The notes beneath the pieces were generated by a model. That model was not told the DNA's origin. It was given only the letters and a program-made list of their open reading frames with translations, and searched no databases. DNA of 64,000 bases from Brachyhypopomus gauderio (Eukaryota; Chordata; Actinopteri; Gymnotiformes; Hypopomidae): the NCBI RefSeq assembly GCF_052324685.1, contig NW_027506919.1, positions 241,314-305,313 of the forward strand, given 5' to 3'. How positions within the stretch are numbered: the first letter of the stretch is position 1; each line of letters starts with the position of its first letter. Of this stretch, positions 42,398 to 56,757 are shown in pieces. The position numbers and the translations under genes are program-made.

Positions 42398-45300
42398 CAG
42401 TATGTGTTAAAGTTTTGACAGTTGCTCTTCAGCAGGAGGCTAAATGTCATGACCTAACAACTGCTTACATAATAGAAAGGCACCGCTGGGATTTGAACCC
42501 CGGACTTCCTGTTTACTAGATAGGTGCTATGACCAGCTAAGCCACGGCGCCACGCCATGGCTTTTTACTGTGGATTGGTGTCATTAGTGAGGAGCGATGA
42601 ATTTTGTTGTTTTCAAAGAAAAAACGACTCTGGTGGGACTCGAACCCACAACCTTTGAATGGCCACACACCTGCGTCTAGAAGTCTAATGCGCTATCCAT
42701 TGCGCCACAGAGCCCAGTATGTGTTAAAGTTTTGACAGTTGCTCTTCAGCAGGAGGCTAAATGTCATGACCTAAAAACTGCTTACATAAAGGAAAGGCAC
42801 CGCTGGGATTTGAACCCAGGACTTCCTGTTTACTAGACAGGCGCTATGACCAGCTAAGCCACGGCGCCACGCCATGGCTTTTTACTGTGGATTGGTGTCA
42901 TTAGTGAGGAGCGATGAATTTTGTTGTTTTCAAAGAAAAAACGACTCTGGGGGGACTCGAACCCACAACCTTTGAATGGCCACACACCTGCGTCTAGAAG
43001 TCCAATGCGCTATCCATTGCGCCACAGAGCACAGTATGTGTTAAAGTTTTGACAGTTGCTCTTCAGCAGGAGGCTAAATGTCATGACCTAACAACTGCTT
43101 ACATAAAGGAAAGGCACCCCTGGTATTTGAACCCAGGACTTCCTGTTTACTAGACAGGCGCTATGACCAGCTAAGCCACGGCGCCGCGCCATGGCTTTTT
43201 ACTGTGCATTGGTGTCATTAGTGAGGAGCGATGAATTTTGTTGTTTTCAAAGAAAAAACAACTCTGGTGGGACTCGAACCCACAACCTTTGAATGGCCAC
43301 ACACCTGCATCTAGAAGTCCAATGCGCTATCCATTGCGCCACAGAGCCCAGTATGTGTTAAAGTTTTGACAGTTGCTCTTCAGCATGAGGCTGAATGTCA
43401 TGACCTAACAACTGCTTACATAATAGAAAGGCACCGCTGGGATTTGAACCCAGGACTTCCTGTTTACTAGACAGGCGATATGACCAGCTAAGCCACGGCG
43501 CCACGCCATGGCTTTTTACTGTGGATTGGTGTCATTAGTGAGGAGCGATGAATTTTGTTGTTTTCAAAGAAAAAACGACTCTGGTGGGACTCGAACCCAC
43601 AACCTTTGAATGGCCACACACCTGCATCTAGAAGTCCAATGCGCTATCCATTGCGCCACAGAGCCCAGTATGTGTTAAAGTTTTGACAGTTGCTCTTCAG
43701 CAGGAGGCTAAATGTCATGACCTAACAACTGCTTACATAAAGGAAAGGCACCGCTGGGACTTGAACCCAGGACTTCCTGTTTACTAGACAGGCGCTATGA
43801 CCAGCTAAGCCACGGCGCCACGCCATGGCTTTTTACTGTGGATTGGTGTCATTAGTGAGGAGCGATGAATTTTGTTGTTTTCAAAGAAAAAATGACTCTG
43901 GTGGGACTCGAACCCACAACCTTTGAATGGCCACACACCTGCATCTAGAAGTCCAATGCGCTATCCATTGCGCCACAGAGCCCAGCATGTGTTAAAGTTT
44001 TGACAGTTGCTCTTCAGCAGGAGGCTAAATGTCATGACCTAACAACTGCTTACATAAAGGAAAGGCACCGCTGCGATTTGAACCCAGGATTTCCTGTTTA
44101 CTAGACAGGCGCTATGACCAGCTAAGCCACGGCGCCACGCCATGGCTGTTTACTGTGGATTGGTGTCATTAGTGAGGAGCGATGAATTTTGTTGTTTTCA
44201 AAGAAAAAACGACTCTGGTGGGACTCGAACCCACAACCTTTGAATGGCCACACACCTGCATCTAGAAGTCCAATGCGCTATCCATTGCGCCACAGAGCCC
44301 AGTATGTGTTAAAGTTTTGACAGTTGCTCTTCAGCAGGAGGCTAAATGTCATGACCTAACAACTGCTTACATAATAGAAAGGCACCGCTGGGATTTGAAC
44401 CCAGGACTTCCTGTTTACTAGATAGGTGCTATGACCAGCTAAGCCACGGCGCCACGCCATGGCTTTTTACTGTGGATTGGTGTCATTAGTGAGGAGCGAT
44501 GAATTTTGTTGTTTTCAAAGAAAAAACGACTCTGGTGGGACTCGAACCCACAACCTTTGAATGGCCACACACCTGCGTCTAGAAGTCTAATGCGCTATCC
44601 ATTGCGCCACAGAGCCCAGTATGTGTTAAAGTTTTGACAGTTGCTCTTCAGCAGGAGGCTAAATGTCATGACCTAAAATCTGCTTACATAAAGGAAAGGC
44701 ACCGCTGGGATTTGAACCCAGGACTTCCTGTTTACTAGACAGGCGCTATGACCAGCTAAGCCACGGCGCCACGCCATGGCTTTTTACTGTGGATTGGTGT
44801 CATTAGTGAGGAGCGATGAATTTTGTTGTTTTCAAAGAAAAAACGACTCTGGGGGGACTCGAACCCACAACCTTTGAATGGCCACACACCTGCGTCTAGA
44901 AGTCCAATGCGCTATCCATTGCGCCACAGAGCACAGTATGTGTTAAAGTTTTGACAGTTGCTCTTCAGCAGGAGGCTAAATGTCATGACCTAACAACTGC
45001 TTACATAAAGGAAAGGCACCCCTGGTATTTGAACCCAGGACTTCCTGTTTACTAGACAGGCGCTATGACCAGCTAAGCCACGGCGCCGCGCCATGGCTTT
45101 TTACTGTGCATTGGTGTCATTAGTGAGGAGCGATGAATTTTGTTGTTTTCAAAGAAAAAACAACTCTGGTGGGACTCGAACCCACAACCTTTGAATGGCC
45201 ACACACCTGCATCTAGAAGTCCAATGCGCTATCCATTGCGCCACAGAGCCCAGTATGTGTTAAAGTTTTGACAGTTGCTCTTCAGCATGAGGCTGAATGT

Positions 45301-46110
45301 CATGACCTAACAACTGCTTACATAATAGAAAGGCACCGCTGGGATTTGAACCCAGGACTTCCTGTTTACTAGACAGGCGATATGACCAGCTAAGCCACGG
45401 CGCCACGCCATGGCTTTTTACTGTGGATTGGTGTCATTAGTGAGGAGCGATGAATTTTGTTGTTTTCAAAGAAAAAACGACTCTGGTGGGACTCGAACCC
45501 ACAACCTTTGAATGGCCACACACCTGCATCTAGAAGTCCAATGCGCTATCCATTGCGCCACAGAGCCCAGTATGTGTTAAAGTTTTGACAGTTGCTCTTC
45601 AGCAGGAGGCTAAATGTCATGACCTAACAACTGCTTACATAAAGGAAAGGCACCGCTGGGATTTGAACCCAGGACTTCCTGTTTACTAGACAGGCGCTAT
45701 GACCAGCTAAGCCACGGCGCCACGCCATGGCTTTTAGCTGTGGATTGGTGTCATTAGTGAGGAGCGATGAATTTTGTTGTTTTCAAAGAAAAAAGACTCT
45801 GGTGGGACTCGAACACACAACCTTTGAATGGCCACACACCTGCGTCTAGAAGTCTAATGCGCTATCCATTGCGCCACAGAGCCCAGTATGTGTTAAAGTT
45901 TTGACAGTTGCTCTTCAGCAGGAGGCTAAATGTCATGACCTAACAACTGCTTACATAAAGGAAAGGCACCGCTGGGATTTGAACCCAGGACTTCCTGTTT
46001 ACTAGACAGGCGCTATGACCAGCTAAGCCACGGCGACACGCCATGGCTTTTTACTGTGCATTGGTGTCATTAGTGAGGAGCGATGAATTTTGTTGTTTTC
46101 AAAGAAAAAA

Positions 46111-46157
46111 CGACTCTGGTGGGACTTCCAATGCGCTATCCATTGCACCACAGAGCC
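46111..46157 (-). pseudogene. tRNA-Arg with 43-bp internal deletion, copy 2
   Basis: Same breakpoints as copy 1, 12 units later. Confidence 0.9.
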
Positions 46158-47652
46158 CAGTATGTGTTAAAGTTTTGACAGTTGCTCTTCAGCAGGAGGC
46201 TAAATGTCATGACCTAACAACTGCTTACATAATAGAAAGGCACCGCTGGGATTTGAACCCCGGACTTCCTGTTTACTAGATAGGTGCTATGACCAGCTAA
46301 GCCACGGCGCCACGCCATGGCTTTTTACTGTGGATTGGTGTCATTAGTGAGGAGCGATGAATTTTGTTGTTTTCAAAGAAAAAACGACTCTGGTGGGACT
46401 CGAACCCACAACCTTTGAATGGCCACACACCTGCGTCTAGAAGTCTAATGCGCTATCCATTGCGCCACAGAGCCCAGTATGTGTTAAAGTTTTGACAGTT
46501 GCTCTTCAGCAGGAGGCTAAATGTCATGACCTAAAAACTGCTTACATAAAGGAAAGGCACCGCTGGGATTTGAACCCAGGACTTCCTGTTTACTAGACAG
46601 GCGCTATGACCAGCTAAGCCACGGCGCCACGCCATGGCTTTTTACTGTGGATTGGTGTCATTAGTGAGGAGCGATGAATTTTGTTGTTTTCAAAGAAAAA
46701 ACGACTCTGGGGGGACTCGAACCCACAACCTTTGAATGGCCACACACCTGCGTCTAGAAGTCCAATGCGCTATCCATTGCGCCACAGAGCACAGTATGTG
46801 TTAAAGTTTTGACAGTTGCTCTTCAGCAGGAGGCTAAATGTCATGACCTAACAACTGCTTACATAAAGGAAAGGCACCCCTGGTATTTGAACCCAGGACT
46901 TCCTGTTTACTAGACAGGCGCTATGACCAGCTAAGCCACGGCGCCGCGCCATGGCTTTTTACTGTGCATTGGTGTCATTAGTGAGGAGCGATGAATTTTG
47001 TTGTTTTCAAAGAAAAAACAACTCTGGTGGGACTCGAACCCACAACCTTTGAATGGCCACACACCTGCATCTAGAAGTCCAATGCGCTATCCATTGCGCC
47101 ACAGAGCCCAGTATGTGTTAAAGTTTTGACAGTTGCTCTTCAGCATGAGGCTGAATGTCATGACCTAACAACTGCTTACATAATAGAAAGGCACCGCTGG
47201 GATTTGAACCCAGGACTTCCTGTTTACTAGACAGGCGATATGACCAGCTAAGCCACGGCGCCACGCCATGGCTTTTTACTGTGGATTGGTGTCATTAGTG
47301 AGGAGCGATGAATTTTGTTGTTTTCAAAGAAAAAACGACTCTGGTGGGACTCGAACCCACAACCTTTGAATGGCCACACACCTGCGTCTAGAAGTCCAAT
47401 GCGCTATCCATTGCGCCACAGAGCCCAGCATGTGTTAAAGTTTTGACAGTTGCTCTTCAGCAGGAGGCTAAATGTCATGACCTAACAACTGCTTACATAA
47501 AGGAAAGGCACCGCTGGGATTTGAACCCAGGACTTCCTGTTTACTAGACAGGCGCTATGACCAGCTAAGCCACGGCGCCACGCCATGGCTTTTTACTGTG
47601 CATTGGTGTCATTAGTGAGGAGCGATGAATTTTGTTGTTTTCAAAGAAAAAA

Positions 47653-47742
47653 CGACTCTGGTGGGACTTGAACCCACAACCTTTGAATGGCCACACACCT
47701 GCATCTAGATGTTCAATGCTCTATCCATTGCGCCACAGAGCC
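47653..47742 (-). pseudogene. tRNA-Arg(UCU), U33A variant
   Basis: Same changes as at 41718. Confidence 0.7.
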
Positions 47743-48285
47743 CAGTATGTGTTAAAGTTTTGACAGTTGCTCTTCAGCATGAGGCTGAATGTCATGACCT
47801 AACAACTGCTTACATAATAGAAAGGCACCGCTGGGATTTGAACCCAGGACTTCCTGTTTACTAGACAGGCGCTATGACCAGCTAAGCCACGGCGCCACGC
47901 CATGGCTTTTAGCTGTGGATTGGTGTCATTAGTGAGGAGCGATGAATTTTGTTGTTTTCAAAGAAAAAAGACTCTGGTGGGACTCGAACACACAACCTTT
48001 GAATGGCCACACACCTGCGTCTAGAAGTCTAATGCGCTATCCATTGCGCCACAGAGCCCAGTATGTGTTAAAGTTTTGACAGTTGCTCTTCAGCAGGAGG
48101 CTAAATGTCATGACCTAACAACTGCTTACATAAAGGAAAGGCACCGCTGGGATTTGAACCCAGGACTTCCTGTTTACTAGACAGGCGCTATGACCAGCTA
48201 AGCCACGGCGACACGCCATGGCTTTTTACTGTGCATTGGTGTCATTAGTGAGGAGCGATGAATTTTGTTGTTTTCAAAGAAAAAA

Positions 48286-48332
48286 CGACTCTGGTGGGAC
48301 TTCCAATGCGCTATCCATTGCACCACAGAGCC
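48286..48332 (-). pseudogene. tRNA-Arg with 43-bp internal deletion, copy 3
   Basis: Same breakpoints, seven units after copy 2. Confidence 0.9.
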
Positions 48333-50777
48333 CAGTATGTGTTAAAGTTTTGACAGTTGCTCTTCAGCAGGAGGCTAAATGTCATGACCTAACAACTGCT
48401 TACATAATAGAAAGGCACCGCTGGGATTTGAACCCCGGACTTCCTGTTTACTAGATAGGTGCTATGACCAGCTAAGCCACGGCGCCACGCCATGGCTTTT
48501 TACTGTGGATTGGTGTCATTAGTGAGGAGCGATGAATTTTGTTGTTTTCAAAGAAAAAATGACTCTGGTGGGACTCGAACCCACAACCTTTGAATGGCCA
48601 CACACCTGCATCTAGAAGTCCAATGCGCTATCCATTGCGCCACAGAGCCCAGCATGTGTTAAAGTTTTGACAGTTGCTCTTCAGCAGGAGGCTAAATGTC
48701 ATGACCTAACAACTGCTTACATAAAGGAAAGGCACCGCTGCGATTTGAACCCAGGATTTCCTGTTTACTAGACAGGCGCTATGACCAGCTAAGCCACGGC
48801 GCCACGCCATGGCTGTTTACTGTGGATTGGTGTCATTAGTGAGGAGCGATGAATTTTGTTGTTTTCAAAGAAAAAACGACTCTGGTGGGACTCGAACCCA
48901 CAACCTTTGAATGGCCACACACCTGCATCTAGAAGTCCAATGCGCTATCCATTGCGCCACAGAGCCCAGTATGTGTTAAAGTTTTGACAGTTGCTCTTCA
49001 GCAGGAGGCTAAATGTCATGACCTAACAACTGCTTACATAATAGAAAGGCACCGCTGGGATTTGAACCCAGGACTTCCTGTTTACTAGATAGGTGCTATG
49101 ACCAGCTAAGCCACGGCGCCACGCCATGGCTTTTTACTGTGGATTGGTGTCATTAGTGAGGAGCGATGAATTTTGTTGTTTTCAAAGAAAAAACGACTCT
49201 GGTGGGACTCGAACCCACAACCTTTGAATGGCCACACACCTGCGTCTAGAAGTCTAATGCGCTATCCATTGCGCCACAGAGCCCAGTATGTGTTAAAGTT
49301 TTGACAGTTGCTCTTCAGCAGGAGGCTAAATGTCATGACCTAAAAACTGCTTACATAAAGGAAAGGCACCGCTGGGATTTGAACCCAGGACTTCCTGTTT
49401 ACTAGACAGGCGCTATGACCAGCTAAGCCACGGCGCCACGCCATGGCTTTTTACTGTGGATTGGTGTCATTAGTGAGGAGCGATGAATTTTGTTGTTTTC
49501 AAAGAAAAAACGACTCTGGGGGGACTTGAACCCACAACCTTTGAATGGCCACACACCTGCGTCTAGAAGTCCAATGCGCTATCCATTGCGCCACAGAGCA
49601 CAGTATGTGTTAAAGTTTTGACAGTTGCTCTTCAGCAGGAGGCTAAATGTCATGACCTAACAACTGCTTACATAAAGGAAAGGCACCCCTGGTATTTGAA
49701 CCCAGGACTTCCTGTTTACTAGACAGGCGCTATGACCAGCTAAGCCACGGCGCCGCGCCATGGCTTTTTACTGTGCATTGGTGTCATTAGTGAGGAGCGA
49801 TGAATTTTGTTGTTTTCAAAGAAAAAACAACTCTGGTGGGACTCGAACCCACAACCTTTGAATGGCCACACACCTGCATCTAGAAGTCCAATGCGCTATC
49901 CATTGCGCCACAGAGCCCAGTATGTGTTAAAGTTTTGACAGTTGCTCTTCAGCATGAGGCTGAATGTCATGACCTAACAACTGCTTACATAATAGAAAGG
50001 CACCGCTGGGATTTGAACCCAGGACTTCCTGTTTACTAGACAGGCGATATGACCAGCTAAGCCACGGCGCCACGCCATGGCTTTTTACTGTGGATTGGTG
50101 TCATTAGTGAGGAGCGATGAATTTTGTTGTTTTCAAAGAAAAAACGACTCTGGTGGGACTCGAACCCACAACCTTTGAATGGCCACACACCTGCATCTAG
50201 AAGTCCAATGCGCTATCCATTGCGCCACAGAGCCCAGTATGTGTTAAAGTTTTGACAGTTGCTCTTCAGCAGGAGGCTAAATGTCATGACCTAACAACTG
50301 CTTACATAAAGGAAAGGCACCGCTGGGATTTGAACCCAGGACTTCCTGTTTACTAGACAGGCGCTATGACCAGCTAAGCCACGGCGCCACGCCATGGCTT
50401 TTAGCTGTGGATTGGTGTCATTAGTGAGGAGCGATGAATTTTGTTGTTTTCAAAGAAAAAAGACTCTGGTGGGACTCGAACACACAACCTTTGAATGGCC
50501 ACACACCTGCGTCTAGAAGTCTAATGCGCTATCCATTGCGCCACAGAGCCCAGTATGTGTTAAAGTTTTGACAGTTGCTCTTCAGCAGGAGGCTAAATGT
50601 CATGACCTAACAACTGCTTACATAAAGGAAAGGCACCGCTGGGATTTGAACCCAGGACTTCCTGTTTACTAGACAGGCGCTATGACCAGCTAAGCCACGG
50701 CGACACGCCATGGCTTTTTACTGTGCATTGGTGTCATTAGTGAGGAGCGATGAATTTTGTTGTTTTCAAAGAAAAAA

Positions 50778-50824
50778 CGACTCTGGTGGGACTTCCAATG
50801 CGCTATCCATTGCACCACAGAGCC
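50778..50824 (-). pseudogene. tRNA-Arg with 43-bp internal deletion, copy 4
   Basis: Same breakpoints, eight units after copy 3. Confidence 0.9.
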
Positions 50825-53800
50825 CAGTATGTGTTAAAGTTTTGACAGTTGCTCTTCAGCAGGAGGCTAAATGTCATGACCTAACAACTGCTTACATAAT
50901 AGAAAGGCACCGCTGGGATTTGAACCCCGGACTTCCTGTTTACTAGATAGGTGCTATGACCAGCTAAGCCACGGCGCCACGCCATGGCTTTTTACTGTGG
51001 ATTGGTGTCATTAGTGAGGAGCGATGAATTTTGTTGTTTTCAAAGAAAAAACGACTCTGGTGGGACTCGAACCCACAACCTTTGAATGGCCACACACCTG
51101 CGTCTAGAAGTCTAATGCGCTATCCATTGCGCCACAGAGCCCAGTATGTGTTAAAGTTTTGACAGTTGCTCTTCAGCAGGAGGCTAAATGTCATGACCTA
51201 AAAACTGCTTACATAAAGGAAAGGCACCGCTGGGATTTGAACCCAGGACTTCCTGTTTACTAGACAGGCGCTATGACCAGCTAAGCCACGGCGCCACGCC
51301 ATGGCTTTTTACTGTGGATTGGTGTCATTAGTGAGGAGCGATGAATTTTGTTGTTTTCAAAGAAAAAACGACTCTGGGGGGACTCGAACCCACAACCTTT
51401 GAATGGCCACACACCTGCGTCTAGAAGTCCAATGCGCTATCCATTGCGCCACAGAGCACAGTATGTGTTAAAGTTTTGACAGTTGCTCTTCAGCAGGAGG
51501 CTAAATGTCATGACCTAACAACTGCTTACATAAAGGAAAGGCACCCCTGGTATTTGAACCCAGGACTTCCTGTTTACTAGACAGGCGCTATGACCAGCTA
51601 AGCCACGGCGCCGCGCCATGGCTTTTTACTGTGCATTGGTGTCATTAGTGAGGAGCGATGAATTTTGTTGTTTTCAAAGAAAAAACAACTCTGGTGGGAC
51701 TCGAACCCACAACCTTTGAATGGCCACACACCTGCATCTAGAAGTCCAATGCGCTATCCATTGCGCCACAGAGCCCAGTATGTGTTAAAGTTTTGACAGT
51801 TGCTCTTCAGCATGAGGCTGAATGTCATGACCTAACAACTGCTTACATAATAGAAAGGCACCGCTGGGATTTGAACCCAGGACTTCCTGTTTACTAGACA
51901 GGCGATATGACCAGCTAAGCCACGGCGCCACGCCATGGCTTTTTACTGTGGATTGGTGTCATTAGTGAGGAGCGATGAATTTTGTTGTTTTCAAAGAAAA
52001 AACGACTCTGGTGGGACTCGAACCCACAACCTTTGAATGGCCACACACCTGCATCTAGAAGTCCAATGCGCTATCCATTGCGCCACAGAGCCCAGTATGT
52101 GTTAAAGTTTTGACAGTTGCTCTTCAGCAGGAGGCTAAATGTCATGACCTAACAACTGCTTACATAAAGGAAAGGCACCGCTGGGACTTGAACCCAGGAC
52201 TTCCTGTTTACTAGACAGGCGCTATGACCAGCTAAGCCACGGCGCCACGCCATGGCTTTTTACTGTGGATTGGTGTCATTAGTGAGGAGCGATGAATTTT
52301 GTTGTTTTCAAAGAAAAAATGACTCTGGTGGGACTCGAACCCACAACCTTTGAATGGCCACACACCTGCATCTAGAAGTCCAATGCGCTATCCATTGCGC
52401 CACAGAGCCCAGCATGTGTTAAAGTTTTGACAGTTGCTCTTCAGCAGGAGGCTAAATGTCATGACCTAACAACTGCTTACATAAAGGAAAGGCACCGCTG
52501 CGATTTGAACCCAGGATTTCCTGTTTACTAGACAGGCGCTATGACCAGCTAAGCCACGGCGCCACGCCATGGCTGTTTACTGTGGATTGGTGTCATTAGT
52601 GAGGAGCGATGAATTTTGTTGTTTTCAAAGAAAAAACGACTCTGGTGGGACTCGAACCCACAACCTTTGAATGGCCACACACCTGCATCTAGAAGTCCAA
52701 TGCGCTATCCATTGCGCCACAGAGCCCAGTATGTGTTAAAGTTTTGACAGTTGCTCTTCAGCAGGAGGCTAAATGTCATGACCTAACAACTGCTTACATA
52801 ATAGAAAGGCACCGCTGGGATTTGAACCCAGGACTTCCTGTTTACTAGATAGGTGCTATGACCAGCTAAGCCACGGCGCCACGCCATGGCTTTTTACTGT
52901 GGATTGGTGTCATTAGTGAGGAGCGATGAATTTTGTTGTTTTCAAAGAAAAAACGACTCTGGTGGGACTCGAACCCACAACCTTTGAATGGCCACACACC
53001 TGCGTCTAGAAGTCTAATGCGCTATCCATTGCGCCACAGAGCCCAGTATGTGTTAAAGTTTTGACAGTTGCTCTTCAGCAGGAGGCTAAATGTCATGACC
53101 TAAAAACTGCTTACATAAAGGAAAGGCACCGCTGGGATTTGAACCCAGGACTTCCTGTTTACTAGACAGGCGCTATGACCAGCTAAGCCACGGCGCCACG
53201 CCATGGCTTTTTACTGTGGATTGGTGTCATTAGTGAGGAGCGATGAATTTTGTTGTTTTCAAAGAAAAAACGACTCTGGGGGGACTCGAACCCACAACCT
53301 TTGAATGGCCACACACCTGCGTCTAGAAGTCCAATGCGCTATCCATTGCGCCACAGAGCACAGTATGTGTTAAAGTTTTGACAGTTGCTCTTCAGCAGGA
53401 GGCTAAATGTCATGACCTAACAACTGCTTACATAAAGGAAAGGCACCCCTGGTATTTGAACCCAGGACTTCCTGTTTACTAGACAGGCGCTATGACCAGC
53501 TAAGCCACGGCGCCGCGCCATGGCTTTTTACTGTGCATTGGTGTCATTAGTGAGGAGCGATGAATTTTGTTGTTTTCAAAGAAAAAACAACTCTGGTGGG
53601 ACTCGAACCCACAACCTTTGAATGGCCACACACCTGCATCTAGAAGTCCAATGCGCTATCCATTGCGCCACAGAGCCCAGTATGTGTTAAAGTTTTGACA
53701 GTTGCTCTTCAGCATGAGGCTGAATGTCATGACCTAACAACTGCTTACATAATAGAAAGGCACCGCTGGGATTTGAACCCAGGACTTCCTGTTTACTAGA

Positions 53801-55489
53801 CAGGCGATATGACCAGCTAAGCCACGGCGCCACGCCATGGCTTTTTACTGTGGATTGGTGTCATTAGTGAGGAGCGATGAATTTTGTTGTTTTCAAAGAA
53901 AAAACGACTCTGGTGGGACTCGAACCCACAACCTTTGAATGGCCACACACCTGCATCTAGAAGTCCAATGCGCTATCCATTGCGCCACAGAGCCCAGTAT
54001 GTGTTAAAGTTTTGACAGTTGCTCTTCAGCAGGAGGCTAAATGTCATGACCTAACAACTGCTTACATAAAGGAAAGGCACCGCTGGGACTTGAACCCAGG
54101 ACTTCCTGTTTACTAGACAGGCGCTATGACCAGCTAAGCCACGGCGCCACGCCATGGCTTTTTACTGTGGATTGGTGTCATTAGTGAGGAGCGATGAATT
54201 TTGTTGTTTTCAAAGAAAAAATGACTCTGGTGGGACTCGAACCCACAACCTTTGAATGGCCACACACCTGCGTCTAGAAGTCCAATGCGCTATCCATTGC
54301 GCCACAGAGCCCAGCATGTGTTAAAGTTTTGACAGTTGCTCTTCAGCAGGAGGCTAAATGTCATGACCTAACAACTGCTTACATAAAGGAAAGGCACCGC
54401 TGCGATTTGAACCCAGGATTTCCTGTTTACTAGACAGGCGCTATGACCAGCTAAGCCACGGCGCCACGCCATGGCTGTTTACTGTGGATTGGTGTCATTA
54501 GTGAGGAGCGATGAATTTTGTTGTTTTCAAAGAAAAAACGACTCTGGTGGGACTCGAACCCACAACCTTTGAATGGCCACACACCTGCATCTAGAAGTCC
54601 AATGCGCTATCCATTGCGCCACAGAGCCCAGTATGTGTTAAAGTTTTGACAGTTGCTCTTCAGCAGGAGGCTAAATGTCATGACCTAACAACTGCTTACA
54701 TAAAGGAAAGGCACCGCTGGGACTTGAACCCAGGACTTCCTGTTTACTAGACAGGCGCTATGACCAGCTAAGCCACGGCGCCACGCCATGGCTTTTTACT
54801 GTGGATTGGTGTCATTAGTGAGGAGCGATGAATTTTGTTGTTTTCAAAGAAAAAATGACTCTGGTGGGACTCGAACCCACAACCTTTGAATGGCCACACA
54901 CCTGCGTCTAGAAGTCCAATGCGCTATCCATTGCGCCACAGAGCCCAGCATGTGTTAAAGTTTTGACAGTTGCTCTTCAGCAGGAGGCTAAATGTCATGA
55001 CCTAACAACTGCTTACATAAAGGAAAGGCACCGCTGCGATTTGAACCCAGGATTTCCTGTTTACTAGACAGGCGCTATGACCAGCTAAGCCACGGCGCCA
55101 CGCCATGGCTGTTTACTGTGGATTGGTGTCATTAGTGAGGAGCGATGAATTTTGTTGTTTTCAAAGAAAAAACGACTCTGGTGGGACTCGAACCCACAAC
55201 CTTTGAATGGCCACACACCTGCATCTAGAAGTCCAATGCGCTATCCATTGCGCCACAGAGCCCAGTATGTGTTAAAGTTTTGACAGTTGCTCTTCAGCAG
55301 GAGGCTAAATGTCATGACCTAACAACTGCTTACATAAAGGAAAGGCACCGCTGGGATTTGAACCCAGGATTTCCTGTTTACTAGACAGGCGCTATGACCA
55401 GCTAAGCCACGGCGCCACGCCATGGCTGTTTACTGTGGATTGGTGTCATTAGTGAGGAGCGATGAATTTTGTTGTTTTCAAAGAAAAAA

Positions 55490-55579
55490 CGACTCTGGGG
55501 GGACTTGAACCCACAACCTTTGAATGGCCACACACCTGCATCTAGATGTCTAATGCTCTATCCATTGCGCCACAGAGCC
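55490..55579 (-). pseudogene. tRNA-Arg(UCU), U33A, C64 and G29A variant
   Basis: Combines loss of U33 with the T-stem C64 change and an anticodon-stem mismatch (A29-C41). It joins features of two subtypes, which suggests exchange between units. Confidence 0.7.
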
Positions 55580-56757
55580 CAGTATGTGTTAAAGTTTTGA
55601 CAGTTGCTCTTCAGCATGAGGCTGAATGTCATGACCTAACAACTGCTTACATAATAGAAAGGCACCGCTGGGATTTGAACCCAGGACTTCCTGTTTACTA
55701 GACAGGCGCTATGACCAGCTAACCCATGGCGCCACGCCATGGCTTTTTACTATGGATTGGTGTCATTAGTGAGGAGCGATGAATTTTGTTGTTTTCAAAG
55801 AAAAAACGACTCTGGTGGGACTCGAACCCACAACCTTTGAATGGCCACACACCTGCGTCTAGAAGTCCAATGCGCTATCCATTGCGCCACAGAGTCCAGT
55901 ATGTGTTAAAGTTTTGACAGTTGCTCTTCAGCAGGAGGCTAAATGTCATGACCTAACAACTGCTTACATAAAGGAAAGGCACCGCTGGGACTTGAACCCA
56001 GGACTTCCTGTTTACTAGACAGGCGCTATGACCAGCTAAGCCACGGCGCCACGCCATGGCTTTTTACTGTGGATTGGTGTCATTAGTGAGGAGCGATGAA
56101 TTTTGTTGTTTTCAAAGAAAAAACGACTCTGGTGGGACTCGAACCCACAACCTTTGAATGGCCACACACCTGCGTCTAGAAGTCCAATGCGCTATCCATT
56201 GCGCCACAGAGCCCAGTATGTGTTTAAGTTTTGACAGTTGCTCTTCAGCATGAGGCTGAATGTCATGACCTAACAACTGCTTACATAATAAAAAGGCACC
56301 GCTGGGATTTGAACCCAGGACTTCCTGTTTACTAGACAGGCGCTATGACCAGCTAAGCCACGGCGCCACGCCATGGCTTTTTACTGTGGATTGGTGTCAT
56401 TAGTGAGGAGCGATGAATTTTGTTGTTTTCAAAGAAAAAACGACTCTGGTGGGACTCGAACCCACAACCTTTGAATGGCCACACACCTGCGTCTAGAAGT
56501 CCAATGCGCTATCCATTGCACCACAGAGCCCAGTATGTGTTAAAGTTTTGACAGTTGCTCTTCAGCATGAGGCTGAATGTCATGACCTAACAACTGCTTA
56601 CATAATAGAAAGGCACCGCTGGGACTTGAACCCAGGACTTCCTGTTTACTAGACAGGCGCTATGACCAGCTAACCCATGGCGCCACGCCATGGCTTTTTA
56701 CTGTGGATTGGTGTCATTAGTGAGGAGCGATGAATTTTGTTGTTTTCAAAGAAAAAA

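Larger units (their letters stand above)
42034..52963. repeat. Higher-order repeat region marked by the deleted Arg
   Basis: Four related modules of 12, 7, 8 and at least 6 units. Each opens with the T-stem-variant Arg, the deleted Arg, then units with the T5 spacer, the C64/U1 Arg and the CACCCCTGG Thr. Lengths differ by gain or loss of whole units, as expected from unequal crossing-over. Confidence 0.75.

Noticed and set aside
42283-42519. A 78-codon plus-strand reading frame, repeated at 46043, 48218 and 50710, and a similar one at 60533
   Set aside because: It runs antisense through tRNA-Arg, spacer and tRNA-Thr and exists only because local changes remove stop codons (the 43-bp tRNA deletion in four of the five). 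No protein family is recognisable, and it repeats because the array repeats.
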